A stretch of 64,000 bases of DNA. It comes from an uncultured Methanobacteriaceae archaeon (lineage in GTDB: Archaea > Methanobacteriota > Methanobacteria > Methanobacteriales > Methanobacteriaceae). Location: the NCBI GenBank assembly GCA_902782945.1, contig CACZOU010000046.1, forward strand, positions 1 to 64,000. The letters run 5' to 3'. The position numbers were made by a program, and so were the translations under genes. Below, one piece after another: positions 37,444 to 47,266 of this stretch (positions are counted from its first letter, which is position 1; each line of letters begins with the position of its first letter). Under the pieces are notes generated by a model. It made no database searches. It was not told where the DNA came from and saw only the letters and a list, made by a program, of their open reading frames with translations.

Positions 37444-38298
37444 ATGAAAGCAGTAATACCAGCAGCAGGTTTAGGTACAAGATTTTTACCAGCTACAAAA
37501 GCACAACCAAAAGAAATGTTACCTGTATTTAATAAACCAACAATACAGTACGTGGTAGAAGAAGCAGTAAATTCAGGTATAGATGATATACTAATAATTA
37601 CAGGTAAAGGTAAACGTTCAATAGAAGACCACTTTGACAGGTCTTTTGAATTAGAATATCATTTAAATGAAAAAGGAAAATATCAATACCTAGAAGAAGT
37701 ACAATCAATCACAGACATGGCAGATATATATTATGTAAGACAAAAAAGACAAAAAGGTTTAGGGGACGCTGTTTCATGTGCAAAAAAACATATAGGTGAT
37801 GAACCATTCGCAGTACTTCTTGGAGATACAATTACATACTCACAAACACCTTGTATTAAACAATTGTTAAACGTATATAATAAATATGGTGGATCTACAA
37901 TAGCAATTGAAGAACTACCTGAACATAAAATTGAAAGATACGGTATTGTAGATGGAAGTTGTATAGAGAATAATATTTATAAGGTAGATAATCTGGTGGA
38001 AAAACCAAAACTTGAAGATGCACCTTCAAATCTTGGTATAACTGGTAGATACATATTAACTCCAGATATATTTGATCAATTAGATGAAATTGATGCTGGT
38101 GTTGGTGGAGAAATACAGTTAACTGATGCAATTAATAATCAGGAGAATGTATACGCTACAACATTCGAGGGAACAATATATGATATTGGTAACACTATTG
38201 AATGGCTAAAAAGTTCCATTGACATGGCATTAACTCATGATGATGTACGTGAAGATATCATTAATCATATGAAACAAAAAATCAAGGAATATCAATAA
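37444..38298 (+). CDS. galU: UTP-glucose-1-phosphate uridylyltransferase
   Basis: About 284 residues. MKAVIPAAGLGTRFLPATKAQPKEMLP is the GalU nucleotide-binding loop (first 20 residues quoted as far as PATK), with QYVVEEAVNSGIDDILIITG, VLLGDTITY and LVEKPKLEDAPSNLGITGRY as further family blocks. It makes UDP-glucose, which the GalE homologue at 51953 can convert to UDP-galactose. The ATG at 37444 is preferred to the one at 37429 because GAGG lies 9 nt upstream and homologues start MKAVIPA. It is co-directional with rmlA and probably co-transcribed. Confidence 0.93.
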   Translation: MKAVIPAAGLGTRFLPATKAQPKEMLPVFNKPTIQYVVEEAVNSGIDDILIITGKGKRSIEDHFDRSFELEYHLNEKGKYQYLEEVQSITDMADIYYVRQKRQKGLGDAVSCAKKHIGDEPFAVLLGDTITYSQTPCIKQLLNVYNKYGGSTIAIEELPEHKIERYGIVDGSCIENNIYKVDNLVEKPKLEDAPSNLGITGRYILTPDIFDQLDEIDAGVGGEIQLTDAINNQENVYATTFEGTIYDIGNTIEWLKSSIDMALTHDDVREDIINHMKQKIKEYQ

Positions 38299-38425
38299 GA
38301 TTAAAAATACATCAATAAACTTCCATTCATTTTCTCTTTTTTAAGGAGTTTACTAATGATTTAATATAATATTAAGAACTAATTTTCAATAAAAAAAATT
38401 TTAAAAAAAGTAATAAAAAAACTAT

Positions 38426-39673
38426 TTATAAGTTTTTAGGGTCTGTGATTTCACCAGTAATTGATGAAGCTGCAACTACTGCTGGATTTGATAGATATAC
38501 ATATGATTTAGCACTACCCATTCTACCAAGGAAGTTCCTGTTAGTGGTAGATATACAGGTCATGTCATCATACATTACACCCATGTGAGCACCAAGACAT
38601 GGTCCACATCCAGGGTTACATATTATTGCATTTGATTCTAGAAGTGTTTGAATAATACCTGTTTCAATGGCTTGTTGATATATTTTACGTGATGCTGGGA
38701 ATACTAGTAGTTGTACGTCTCCGTGAACTTTATGTCCTTTAAGAACGTCAGCTGCCTGTGCAAGGTCTTCATATCGGCCATTGGTACATGAACCTAGTAC
38801 TGCTTGATCAATATGAGTACCTTCTACTTTGTCTATATCTTCTACATTATCAACATTATGCGGACATGCAATTTGTGGTTGTAAATCATCCACTTCAAAG
38901 TCATACTCTTTTTCATATTGTGCGTCTTTATCGGGGGTTGTGATTTTATAATCGGTTATACCCCTTTGAGCAAGGTATTCCTTTGTTTGCTTGTTAGGTA
39001 TCATGATTCCATTTTTAGCACCACATTCTATTACCATGTTTGTCATTGTTAATCTTCCATCAACTGACATATTATCTATGGTATCTCCATGGAATTCTAG
39101 ACTTTTATATGTAGCACCATAAGAACCAATTTCTTTTATTATTCTTAGTATTAAATCCTTTGAGTACACGTTTTCTTGTAATGTACCATTTACATTTATT
39201 TTATAGGATTCTGGTACTTTAAACCAGGTTTTTCCTGTTGCATATACCATTGCTAGGTCTGTTGCTCCAAGTCCTGTGGAAAAAGCTCCAAAGGCACCAT
39301 ATGTACATGTGTGTGAGTCAGCACCCACCATTACTGTAGAAGGTTTTACATGTCCCATTTCTGGAAGTACCTGGTGACATATACCTTCACCTTGTATATA
39401 CATGTTAGGTATGCCCTGTTTTTTACCAAATTCTCGTACTACTTCCTGGAATTCAGCAGATCCTATGGTGTTTGCTGGTACATTATGGTCAAATACAAGT
39501 ACTATCTTCTCAGGATCCCATACTTTATCAGCTATTTTTTCAAATACCTTGATTGTTGGTGGACTAGTACCATCATGACTCATTGCTACATCAATGTTAC
39601 AATTTATTGTATCTCCAGGAGTAACTTCATCGTTTCCTGAATGTTGTGCTAATATCTTTTCGGTTATGTTCAT
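38426..39673 (-). CDS. aksD: Homoaconitase large subunit (AksD/LeuC family)
   Basis: About 415 residues of the aconitase superfamily. GADSHTCTYGAFGAFSTG and SCTNGRYEDL, with the CNPGCGPCLG motif near residue 355, supply substrate contacts and the three Cys of the catalytic [4Fe-4S] cluster. Methanogens have two such large subunits: LeuC for leucine and AksD for 2-oxosuberate in coenzyme B synthesis. Adjacency to the AksA-like gene favours AksD. The small subunit is not in the window. The ATG at 39673 has GAGG 6 nt upstream; an ATG at 39685 lies in the aksA stop region. Confidence 0.8.
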   Translation of the reverse strand: MNITEKILAQHSGNDEVTPGDTINCNIDVAMSHDGTSPPTIKVFEKIADKVWDPEKIVLVFDHNVPANTIGSAEFQEVVREFGKKQGIPNMYIQGEGICHQVLPEMGHVKPSTVMVGADSHTCTYGAFGAFSTGLGATDLAMVYATGKTWFKVPESYKINVNGTLQENVYSKDLILRIIKEIGSYGATYKSLEFHGDTIDNMSVDGRLTMTNMVIECGAKNGIMIPNKQTKEYLAQRGITDYKITTPDKDAQYEKEYDFEVDDLQPQIACPHNVDNVEDIDKVEGTHIDQAVLGSCTNGRYEDLAQAADVLKGHKVHGDVQLLVFPASRKIYQQAIETGIIQTLLESNAIICNPGCGPCLGAHMGVMYDDMTCISTTNRNFLGRMGSAKSYVYLSNPAVVAASSITGEITDPKNL

Positions 39674-39681
39674 ATTAATCC

Positions 39682-40851
39682 TCATCTTTGAATATTTGCT
39701 TTTAATAATATTTCATCAAATTTATCATTAGTTATATCTTCACCTTTTTCTCGTTCCTGTTTTACAAGGTTTACTATTTCTAATAATTTTCCGTTATCTA
39801 CTTCAATATTCAAAGTATTAAGTTTCTCAGCTACTGCTGCTTTACCAGAGTGTTTTCCTAAAACAATTTGTCTTTTAGTTCCTATCATTTCTGGAAGGTA
39901 TGGTTCATAGCTAAGTGGATCCTGTAGGATTGCATCAACATGTATTCCAGATTCATGTCTAAATACATTATTTCCTACAATAGCCTTACTGTCAGGTATA
40001 GGTATTTCACTATATTTAGATACAAGCTGTGATAGTTCATGAATTACTTCTGTATTAAATCCTAAATCCTTGTTGTATAAAAGTTTTAAGTTCATTATTA
40101 GTTCTTCAAGAGATGCATTACCTGCTCTTTCACCTATACCATTTACTGTGGTGGATATTGATGTTGCACCTTCCATTAATCCGGCAATGGAGTTTGCTAC
40201 GGCCATTCCAAAGTCATTATGACAGTGTAATGCTATCTCAATATCGATTGCTTCTCTAATATTTTTTACTAGATATCGCATTGCAAATGGATTTATAGAA
40301 CCTGTCGTGTCTGCAATATGTATTCTATCTGCATGGTGTTCTTCTGCTTGTTTATATATGTCTATTAATTTAGGTAATTCTGTTCTTGTTGCATCTTCAG
40401 CAGAGAAAGCTACATATAATCCATGATCTTTTGCATAATCTACAGCATTCATACATATCTGATTAACTTCTTCCCGGGATTTTTTCATCTTAACTTTTAA
40501 ATGTAAATCAGATAATCCCATGAATGTTATTATTCCATCTACATCCGCATCTAATGCAGCATTTATATCTTCCTTTTTTGTTCTTGTTAGACAAATAATG
40601 CTTGCATCAAGTCCCTCGTTTGCTATTCTCTTAACTGCTTCTTTTTCATTTTCAGATACTCTTGGAAAACCAGCTTCAATTTGAGGTATTCCCAATTCAT
40701 CTAGTTTATGTGCTATTTCTATTTTTTCATCAATTGAGAAGAAAACGCCTGGTGTTTGTTCTCCATCTCTAAGTGTTGTATCATATATATTTATATTGTC
40801 GGGTAAATCGTACTCCACTTTATCATTATATATACTTACAAATCTATCCAT
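39682..40851 (-). CDS. aksA: Homocitrate synthase AksA (isopropylmalate synthase family)
   Basis: 389 residues of the DRE-TIM metallolyase family. IYDTTLRDGEQTPGVFFS carries the metal and catalytic residues; EIALHCHNDFGMAVANS gives the HxH metal ligands, and NGIGERAGNASLEELIM is the second family signature. At under 400 residues it lacks the C-terminal regulatory domain of LeuA and CimA, as methanogen AksA does. It condenses acetyl-CoA with 2-oxoglutarate and longer 2-oxoacids to build the coenzyme B chain. GAGG precedes the ATG. aksD follows 8 nt after the stop. Confidence 0.85.
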   Translation of the reverse strand: MDRFVSIYNDKVEYDLPDNINIYDTTLRDGEQTPGVFFSIDEKIEIAHKLDELGIPQIEAGFPRVSENEKEAVKRIANEGLDASIICLTRTKKEDINAALDADVDGIITFMGLSDLHLKVKMKKSREEVNQICMNAVDYAKDHGLYVAFSAEDATRTELPKLIDIYKQAEEHHADRIHIADTTGSINPFAMRYLVKNIREAIDIEIALHCHNDFGMAVANSIAGLMEGATSISTTVNGIGERAGNASLEELIMNLKLLYNKDLGFNTEVIHELSQLVSKYSEIPIPDSKAIVGNNVFRHESGIHVDAILQDPLSYEPYLPEMIGTKRQIVLGKHSGKAAVAEKLNTLNIEVDNGKLLEIVNLVKQEREKGEDITNDKFDEILLKANIQR

Positions 40852-41001
40852 GTAATAATTGCCTCCTCTTATGCAATTTAGATTTTTTTTGGAGTGATTG
40901 TAAAAAAAATAATAATTGTTATATTCCTATCAAAAAAAATTAATTAATATTTTATTTAACCAAGTTATATGTTTTATATTTGTTTTTTCTATTAATAGTA
41001 T

Positions 41002-41544
41002 TTATTCTAATTGTTCGAGTAAGCCAAGATAGGAAGTTCTTTCAAAGCCTGACGTTATTCCTAACTTTTCAAAGACGTTATATATATTATTTCTAATCTC
41101 TTCTATATCACTACCCTCTTTAGCTACATATTCAATCTCCATATAATATCCTAATTTATCTAGTTTATCTAATGTAACAGTATACTCATTATAAATAAAT
41201 ATTCTACGTACTTTATTAACAATTGCTGCAGGCTTATATCCTAAATTAACAAGAATATCCACCATATTATCTGTATCAGCTATTTCAACTTCTATCTCTT
41301 TTCTTGTTTTACTTTTAGGATCAATTTTAGGACCTTTATATGTTAATATACGTTTAAAATCATCATCTTCTGGAATTTCTCTAATACGTAGGGCTTCATC
41401 AGTTTCTTTAAAATTCTTGTCTGGAGCATTAAAATAGATATCATGCTGTTTTTCGGTATGAGAATAAGTTCCGCCTATTTCTTTAATTTTTTCTAGAGTT
41501 TTTACTTTATCATTAATTTTAGCTTTCATCTCAACTTCTATCAT
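41002..41544 (-). CDS. CYTH-domain protein, class IV adenylate cyclase (CyaB)-like
   Basis: 180 residues. The N-terminal MIEVEMKAKI is the ExExK motif of the triphosphate-tunnel CYTH fold; DEALRIRE, LTYKGPKID and KTRKEIEVEI give the later charged strands, and GYYMEIEYVA the last acidic pair. Class IV cyclases of this form make cAMP in vitro, but many CYTH proteins are tripolyphosphatases or act on thiamine triphosphate, so the activity is uncertain. GTGAT precedes the ATG. It stands alone, divergent from TBP. Confidence 0.85.
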   Translation of the reverse strand: MIEVEMKAKINDKVKTLEKIKEIGGTYSHTEKQHDIYFNAPDKNFKETDEALRIREIPEDDDFKRILTYKGPKIDPKSKTRKEIEVEIADTDNMVDILVNLGYKPAAIVNKVRRIFIYNEYTVTLDKLDKLGYYMEIEYVAKEGSDIEEIRNNIYNVFEKLGITSGFERTSYLGLLEQLE

Positions 41545-41703
41545 CTTATCACTAATAATATATTTATTCTATAAAATTATTTATTATACTTTTTAATAGT
41601 TATATTTATAAAGTAAAAAAGTACATATATAAATACATAATATGTGATTTTAGTATTATTTTTTTTAAACATGATAAAATAGAAAAAAAGAGTGATTATA
41701 TAG

Positions 41704-41746
41704 TTTCTTAAACCCCTTATTAATAGAATTAATAATTTCTAAGAAA
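41704..41746. promoter_or_regulatory. Nested inverted repeat upstream of the TBP promoter
   Basis: Perfect outer arms (41704-41710 with 41740-41746) enclose a perfect 8-bp inner palindrome (41717-41724 with 41728-41735, centre AGA). It lies about 40 bp before the TBP TATA box, in the 311-bp divergent region (41545-41855) that holds no other gene. It could be an operator or a terminator relic. Confidence 0.35.
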
Positions 41747-41784
41747 TAATTTTTATAAATATTATATAACTTTTAATTTTAACT

Positions 41785-41795
41785 ATTTATAAAAG
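41785..41795 (+). promoter_or_regulatory. TATA box of the TBP gene
   Basis: ATTTATAAAAG is a good archaeal TATA box, about 60 bp before the ATG, giving a predicted start of transcription near 41815 and a short leader with GGAGGAG before the ATG. Confidence 0.5.
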
Positions 41796-41855
41796 AGTAA
41801 TCCTTCTTTAATATAGAATAATACTAAAATATATACTAAAAATGGAGGAGAAATA

Positions 41856-42407
41856 ATGGCAGATGTAGAAATTAAAGTAGAAAACATTGTAGCATCAGCA
41901 ACATTAGGGAAATCATTAGAATTACCTAGAATTGCACCAGCTTTAGAGAATGTTGAATACAATTTAGAACAATTCCCTGGATTGGTATTCAAACTTAAGA
42001 ATCCTAAAACTGCTGCTTTAATCTTTGGATCTGGTAAACTAGTTTGCACTGGTGCAAAATGTATAGAAGACTCAAAAAAAGCAATCCACATAACTGTAGA
42101 TAAAATAAGAGAATTAGATACAGAAATACCTGAAGATTTTGAAATAAAAATCCAGAATATTGTAGCATCAGCAAACCTAGGAAAAGTATTAAACCTAGAA
42201 GCAGTAGCTTTAGATTTAGAAAATACTGAATATGAACCAGAACAATTCCCTGGTTTAGTATATCGTCTTTCTGATCCTAAAGTAGTATTATTATTATTTG
42301 GTTCTGGAAAAGTTGTATGCACTGGTGCAAAAACAGCAGACCAAGCATTATTAGGTGTACAAAAAACCAAAGAACGTTTAACAGAATTATACCTAATAGA
42401 AGAATAG
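41856..42407 (+). CDS. tbp: TATA-box-binding protein
   Basis: 183 residues made of the two direct repeats of the TBP saddle. IKVENIVASATLGKSLELPR and IKIQNIVASANLGKVLNLEA start the halves; YNLEQFPGLVFKL/YEPEQFPGLVYRL and IFGSGKLVCTGAK/LFGSGKVVCTGAK repeat further on. It recruits TFB and RNA polymerase to archaeal promoters. The TIEE-like acidic C-terminus (YLIEE) is usual. A strong GGAGGAG site precedes the ATG. Length is normal for the family. Confidence 0.97.
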   Translation: MADVEIKVENIVASATLGKSLELPRIAPALENVEYNLEQFPGLVFKLKNPKTAALIFGSGKLVCTGAKCIEDSKKAIHITVDKIRELDTEIPEDFEIKIQNIVASANLGKVLNLEAVALDLENTEYEPEQFPGLVYRLSDPKVVLLLFGSGKVVCTGAKTADQALLGVQKTKERLTELYLIEE

Positions 42408-42662
42408 ATTCTGAGAAAAATCTAAATTTAAAAGATAATTTACTTATCTTCTAAAATAAATAACCACCAAAATAAACTCCATAATAAATAACAGAAGAAA
42501 ATGAGGCTGATAAAAAAAGGGAAAAATAAAATTATTAGAATAAATATAAATAACTATGAATATAATTTTAAATTAAATTCTAAGAAAAATAAGGATATTA
42601 ATAATTTTATGCCCTTTAATGTAATCATTCTTATTTAATTTATATTAAAAATCGGTGATTTT

Positions 42663-44297
42663 TTGATTAAATTGGTAGTATTTGATCTAGATAATGTCTT
42701 AATAGATACAGAGACAATAGATGAAATAGCAAAACTAAAATGTATTGAAGACGAAATAAGTGACATAACACTACAAGCAATGCAAGGAAAAATTCCTTTT
42801 GAAACATCCATAAGGGAAAGAGTAAAAAAACTAAAAGGTATAAGCATTGATGAGATTGATGAGGTAATGGAAAAAGTACCCCTAAACAAAGGTGCTGTAG
42901 AAACTGCAACAGAACTAAAAAAACAGGGATATAAAATAGCAATTATCACAGGAAGCTTTGATGTAATAGCTCTAAAAATAAAAGAAAAAATCAATGCTGA
43001 TTATGCATTTTATAATACACTCGGAGTCGAGGATGGAAAACTTAATGGAGAAGTTTCAGGACCACTAATAACACAAAATAAAATTGATGTTTTAAGACAA
43101 CTAGTAGACGATTTAAACATCACACTAGATGAATGTGTAGCCATAGGTGATGGTGCAAACGATCTTGAAATGATAAAAAATGTGAAGGTGGGAATAGCCT
43201 TCAATGCAAAACCAATCTTAAAAGAAAACGCTGATTATTTAATTAACGAAAAAGACCTAAGGAAGGTACTGGATATAATGGCAGATGAAGAAAAAATTAC
43301 TAAAGAAGAAGTAGTAGAGGAAACAACAGAACAACCAGAAGAGCTTACTACTGAAGAAAACAAAACAACAGAAGAAAACAAGGAAGAAGTAGAAGAATCA
43401 GACGAAGTTAATGAAACAGAATCTGATGAAACAGAAGAGGCAGCTGAAGAAAAAGAAACAATCGACTACTCAAAACTAAACTTCCAACAATTATTACAAT
43501 GTAAAAGAACACTAGAATCAGAACTCACTGAACTCAAAAACACAAGAGATCACATGAATGAACAAACAAAAGAATACAGAAAAGAAAGAGATGAACTAAA
43601 CCAAGAACTCAAAGACACTCTAAAAATAGCATTAGATAAAAGAAATACCAGAGACGAAATAAACAAACAAGTACATGAAAACAAAGTTCTAAGAAACCAA
43701 TGCAATGAAGAGCTCAAAAAAATAGGATGGAATTCAAGCAAAAAAGAAAAAGCAAACATCCAAGCAGAAATAAACAAAATTGATAAAACAATACAAACAA
43801 AAGTATTAGATATCAGAAAAGAAAACGAACTCGTAAAAAGAGTATCTGACCTAACAAAAGAACTCAAACAAATTCAAAGTGATGAAGAAGACGAGAAAAC
43901 TGCAGCTGACTTAAAAGAAAAATCAGAACATTACCACCAACAAGTAGTAGAATTATCTGATAAAGCACAAGCAGTTCACGAAGAAATGATTGAATACTTT
44001 AACAAAATTGATGGAATTAGAGAGAAAGCTGATGGTAAACACCAAGACTTCATAAACTCAAGAAATGCAGCAACAGCTAAACACGAAGAAGTAAAAGCAA
44101 AACTCAATGAAATCAGAAAAGTAAACAAATACATGGATCAAGCAAAATCCAAATCCAGAGGAAGAAAATCTGAGGATAAATCAGAGAACAATCTAAGAGA
44201 AAAAGAAGAAGCAGAAGAAATATTCCAAAAATTCAAAGACGGTAAAAAATTAACCACTGATGAATTCTTATTACTTCAAAAATACAATATAATGTAA
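42663..44297 (+). CDS. SerB-like HAD phosphatase fused to a long coiled-coil domain
   Basis: 544 residues. Residues 1-210 are a phosphoserine-phosphatase-type HAD domain: FDLDNVLID holds the nucleophile and acid Asp (8 and 10 or thereabouts), ITGSFD is motif II, and VAIGDGANDLEMI is motif IV. An acidic Glu/Thr-rich linker covers about 212-262. The remainder is an almost continuous charged coiled coil (KRTLESELTELKNTRD onward), resembling the COG1340 archaeal coiled-coil family, ending FKDGKKLTTDEFLLLQKYNI. The phosphatase could make serine or act on another phosphate. The start is TTG with GGTGAT 3 nt upstream, as for galE. Fusion, not misreading: the frame is continuous. Confidence 0.82.
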   Translation: MIKLVVFDLDNVLIDTETIDEIAKLKCIEDEISDITLQAMQGKIPFETSIRERVKKLKGISIDEIDEVMEKVPLNKGAVETATELKKQGYKIAIITGSFDVIALKIKEKINADYAFYNTLGVEDGKLNGEVSGPLITQNKIDVLRQLVDDLNITLDECVAIGDGANDLEMIKNVKVGIAFNAKPILKENADYLINEKDLRKVLDIMADEEKITKEEVVEETTEQPEELTTEENKTTEENKEEVEESDEVNETESDETEEAAEEKETIDYSKLNFQQLLQCKRTLESELTELKNTRDHMNEQTKEYRKERDELNQELKDTLKIALDKRNTRDEINKQVHENKVLRNQCNEELKKIGWNSSKKEKANIQAEINKIDKTIQTKVLDIRKENELVKRVSDLTKELKQIQSDEEDEKTAADLKEKSEHYHQQVVELSDKAQAVHEEMIEYFNKIDGIREKADGKHQDFINSRNAATAKHEEVKAKLNEIRKVNKYMDQAKSKSRGRKSEDKSENNLREKEEAEEIFQKFKDGKKLTTDEFLLLQKYNIM

Positions 44298-44342
44298 ATT
44301 GTTTCTCTTAATCTCCTTTTTTAGTAGATTAAAGTATAAGAT

Positions 44343-44407
44343 ATTAGTGTAATATGTAAAGGGGTTACCATTGAATAAGGGATTCATTGGTGTAATATTA
44401 TACTAAT
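44343..44407. other. Strongly folded intergenic element between convergent genes
   Basis: A 13-bp outer stem (44343-44355 with 44395-44407, one G-T pair) encloses an 11-bp hairpin (44366-44376 with 44382-44392, one mismatch, loop AAGGG). A GGGG run sits in the internal bulge. It lies in the 248 bp between the SerB fusion (stop 44297) and the end of rad50 (44546), followed on the plus strand by T8. It may be a bidirectional terminator or a small RNA. Confidence 0.45.
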
Positions 44408-44545
44408 TAATTAATTTTTTTTATGAATAACATAATAACCCTAAATAAAAATTTTTTTTAAGGTTTATTTTAAAAATCAACTAATTTTATAAAACCACTT
44501 TAAATAATCAAAAAAAAAGATAAAAAAATAGTAAATAATATATTT

Positions 44546-47257
44546 TTAATTTATTTCACAATTAGATATTCCATCTATTTTGCTAATTTTGATAATGTTA
44601 TTAGATAATGCTTCCATTTCATCATCATGAGTAACAACTAGCATTTGGGGTACAATGTTAATACTACGGATAATTTCAATTAAATCGCTTCTTCTTTCAG
44701 CATCAAGATGTATTGTAGGTTCGTCAAGTATTAATAGTTCTGTTTTATTTTGTGATATGACCTTTGCAATACCTAATCTTAAGGCTAATGCCATTACGAT
44801 TTTTTCTCCACCACTAAGCATATTTAAGTCTAATATTTCATTTTTAGTTTTCACGGTCATATTATAATCTTCATCCAAGTTTATTTCAGAGTAGTTAAAT
44901 CCAAATTCTGCGAAGATGTCCATGGTATTCTTTTCAATTTGAGGTCTTACAGCACTTCTTAAATCTCTTTGAACTCCATCTTTACTGTATGTGTCCCGTA
45001 TTTCATTTAATAGTTTTATATAATCTGTAAGATATTCTTGTTCTTTTTTTATTTTATCTAATTCTTCTAGTTCTTCAGAGTATTTTTTTTCTTGTTCTTG
45101 GTCTTTTGTTAATGATGTTGATTCTTGTATTATTATTTGAGTATATTCTTTGATATTTTCATCACATGATCTATATTTGTTATTTATTAAATCATATTTT
45201 TCTTGACTGAATGATAAATCTGATAATTCCTGTTTAATATTATTAAGGTTATAGTTTTCATTATTAATTTGCTTGGTGATTTCTTCTTTTTGTTTAATCT
45301 TATTGTCTTTGTCCTGAACTTTACCCCTTAATTGATTACACATGTTTTCTTGTTTTTCTAAATATTGGATTCTTCTATTTAAATCATCACCTGCATGTAC
45401 CATTGTCATGATTTGGCGTGATTTATTTATTAAATTTTTATGTTGACTCTCAATTTCTTCTTGTTTTCTTGTTTCTTCATCTAAAGATGGTAATTTGTTA
45501 ACTAGATTAAGTGCAAATTGATGTTTTTCATAATCTTCTTTTAAAGAGTTAATTTGTGATTTAGTTTCTTCCAATTCCCTATTTTTTATTGTTAATTCAT
45601 TTTTTATTTTTTCAATGAATGGTATCTGTGTTTTTAATTCTTTTATCTCTTTATCTATCTTTTTGAAGTTTTCGTATTGGTCTTTTAATAAGGGAATGTT
45701 GATTTTATCTAATTGTTTTTCATATTCTTTTAATTCTAATAATTTCTCTTCCTGATTTTTATTTGCTTCTTCCAGTTCTTCAATTCTTAGTTCATATGAT
45801 ACTATGTCATCATTATATTTTTGTGATAGTTCCATGTGTTTTTCATGAGGTATATCTGACTGACAGATAGGACATTTATCCTCTGTTTTTTCTAGTTCTT
45901 CAAGTGATTTTCTCGTATTTCTAAGGGATGTTTGGAATGAACTTAATTGTTCCTTATTTTTAGTAATGCTTCTGTCGATGATATCTATTGAATTATCTGT
46001 TTTTGTTTTTTCATTTCTAGTTTTTTCTTGTATTTCCTCAGGATCAGTTGAACGTTCATTAAATAAGGAATATGCATAATTTGATGTATTGCCTATTTCA
46101 TTCGTTAATCTTGCTTTCTCTTCCTCTTTACTTTCTATTTTACTTGTTATAGTAGTGTTTTCATTATCTTTGTTTCTTAATTCTTCTAATTGTTTAGTGA
46201 TTGTTTCTTTTTCTTCTTCTAATTGGTGGTATTTGTTGTAATCTTCTTGGGTGTTCTGGATTGTCTGTTGATTTTCTTTTATTTTTGTTATATTTTGTCT
46301 GATTTGTTCTAAATCTTTTTCATAGGAAACTATGTCTTGTTTTAGATCTTTTAACTCTTTTAATTGAGGTAATGGTTTTATTTCTTTTTCCAATTTTTGT
46401 ATTTCTTTTTCGGATTCTATTATATTTTCTAAATCTTGTTCATAATTATCTTTAATTCGATTTAATTGAGTGATTGAATTAGTTTTTTCAGTTAGATTGT
46501 TGTTTAATTTTTCGTATTTATTTTTAGTATCTTCTATTTCTTTAACTTGAATTTCAAGTTCCTCTAATTTTTTTCCTAGTATTTCTTTTTGATTTTTATT
46601 TTTTGCAATTTGTGCTTGGTTTTCTTTGATATTTAGTGCTAATTCTTCCCTATATTTTGTTATTTCATCATATCTTGATAATTTCCCTTCATTAATGTTT
46701 TTTTGTTCCTCATATATGCTTATTATTTTTTTTATTTCATCCCATGCTTTTTCTAGTGCATCAATGTTTAATAGTTTGGTGATAAATTCTTTTCTTTCAG
46801 ATGCTGTTTTTTCTATTAAATCTGTTATTTCACCTTGTCTTATGTATATTGCATTTAAGAATGATTTAGAATCCATTTCTAGAATGTTTTCTATGTCTTT
46901 TGTTACGTTACGATCTCCCTTACATTTCAATACGAATTTATTATTTTCTTCGTATCTGAGTTCAGCAATAGATGAGCTTTTTCTTTTTCCTCGTTTAATT
47001 TGGTAGTTTATACCATTGTGTCTAAATTCTATAGTAACTAGCATTTTGTCTATTACGTCATTATCATCTTGAGGTTTACGTATTAAATCATCTATTTTAC
47101 TATTTGTATCTTTGAATAATGTGTAGCTAATAGCTTCGAGAATACTTGATTTTCCTGCACCATTTTCTCCGAGTATTAATGAAATTCCTTGATTAAAATC
47201 TATTTCAGTATTTTTGTGGGATCTGAAGTTTTCTAATCGTATATTGTTTATTATCAT
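44546..47257 (-). CDS. rad50: DNA double-strand break repair ATPase Rad50
   Basis: 903 residues of the SMC/Rad50 family. Walker A is at about 30-37 (GENGAGKSS). Long coiled coils flank a zinc hook near residue 460 (DKCPICQSDIPH). The C-terminal lobe has the ABC signature LSGGEKIVMALALRLG and Walker B LLILDEPTIHLD. With Mre11 it binds, tethers and opens DNA ends. It is the last gene of the nurA-herA-mre11-rad50 run, 9 nt after mre11. Poly-T follows the stop on the minus strand. Confidence 0.97.
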   Translation of the reverse strand: MIINNIRLENFRSHKNTEIDFNQGISLILGENGAGKSSILEAISYTLFKDTNSKIDDLIRKPQDDNDVIDKMLVTIEFRHNGINYQIKRGKRKSSSIAELRYEENNKFVLKCKGDRNVTKDIENILEMDSKSFLNAIYIRQGEITDLIEKTASERKEFITKLLNIDALEKAWDEIKKIISIYEEQKNINEGKLSRYDEITKYREELALNIKENQAQIAKNKNQKEILGKKLEELEIQVKEIEDTKNKYEKLNNNLTEKTNSITQLNRIKDNYEQDLENIIESEKEIQKLEKEIKPLPQLKELKDLKQDIVSYEKDLEQIRQNITKIKENQQTIQNTQEDYNKYHQLEEEKETITKQLEELRNKDNENTTITSKIESKEEEKARLTNEIGNTSNYAYSLFNERSTDPEEIQEKTRNEKTKTDNSIDIIDRSITKNKEQLSSFQTSLRNTRKSLEELEKTEDKCPICQSDIPHEKHMELSQKYNDDIVSYELRIEELEEANKNQEEKLLELKEYEKQLDKINIPLLKDQYENFKKIDKEIKELKTQIPFIEKIKNELTIKNRELEETKSQINSLKEDYEKHQFALNLVNKLPSLDEETRKQEEIESQHKNLINKSRQIMTMVHAGDDLNRRIQYLEKQENMCNQLRGKVQDKDNKIKQKEEITKQINNENYNLNNIKQELSDLSFSQEKYDLINNKYRSCDENIKEYTQIIIQESTSLTKDQEQEKKYSEELEELDKIKKEQEYLTDYIKLLNEIRDTYSKDGVQRDLRSAVRPQIEKNTMDIFAEFGFNYSEINLDEDYNMTVKTKNEILDLNMLSGGEKIVMALALRLGIAKVISQNKTELLILDEPTIHLDAERRSDLIEIIRSINIVPQMLVVTHDDEMEALSNNIIKISKIDGISNCEIN

Positions 47258-47266
47258 AATATTCTC

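Noticed and set aside
38426-39673. LeuC of leucine synthesis
   Set aside because: Not excluded by sequence, but direct pairing with the short AksA-type synthase makes AksD the better call.
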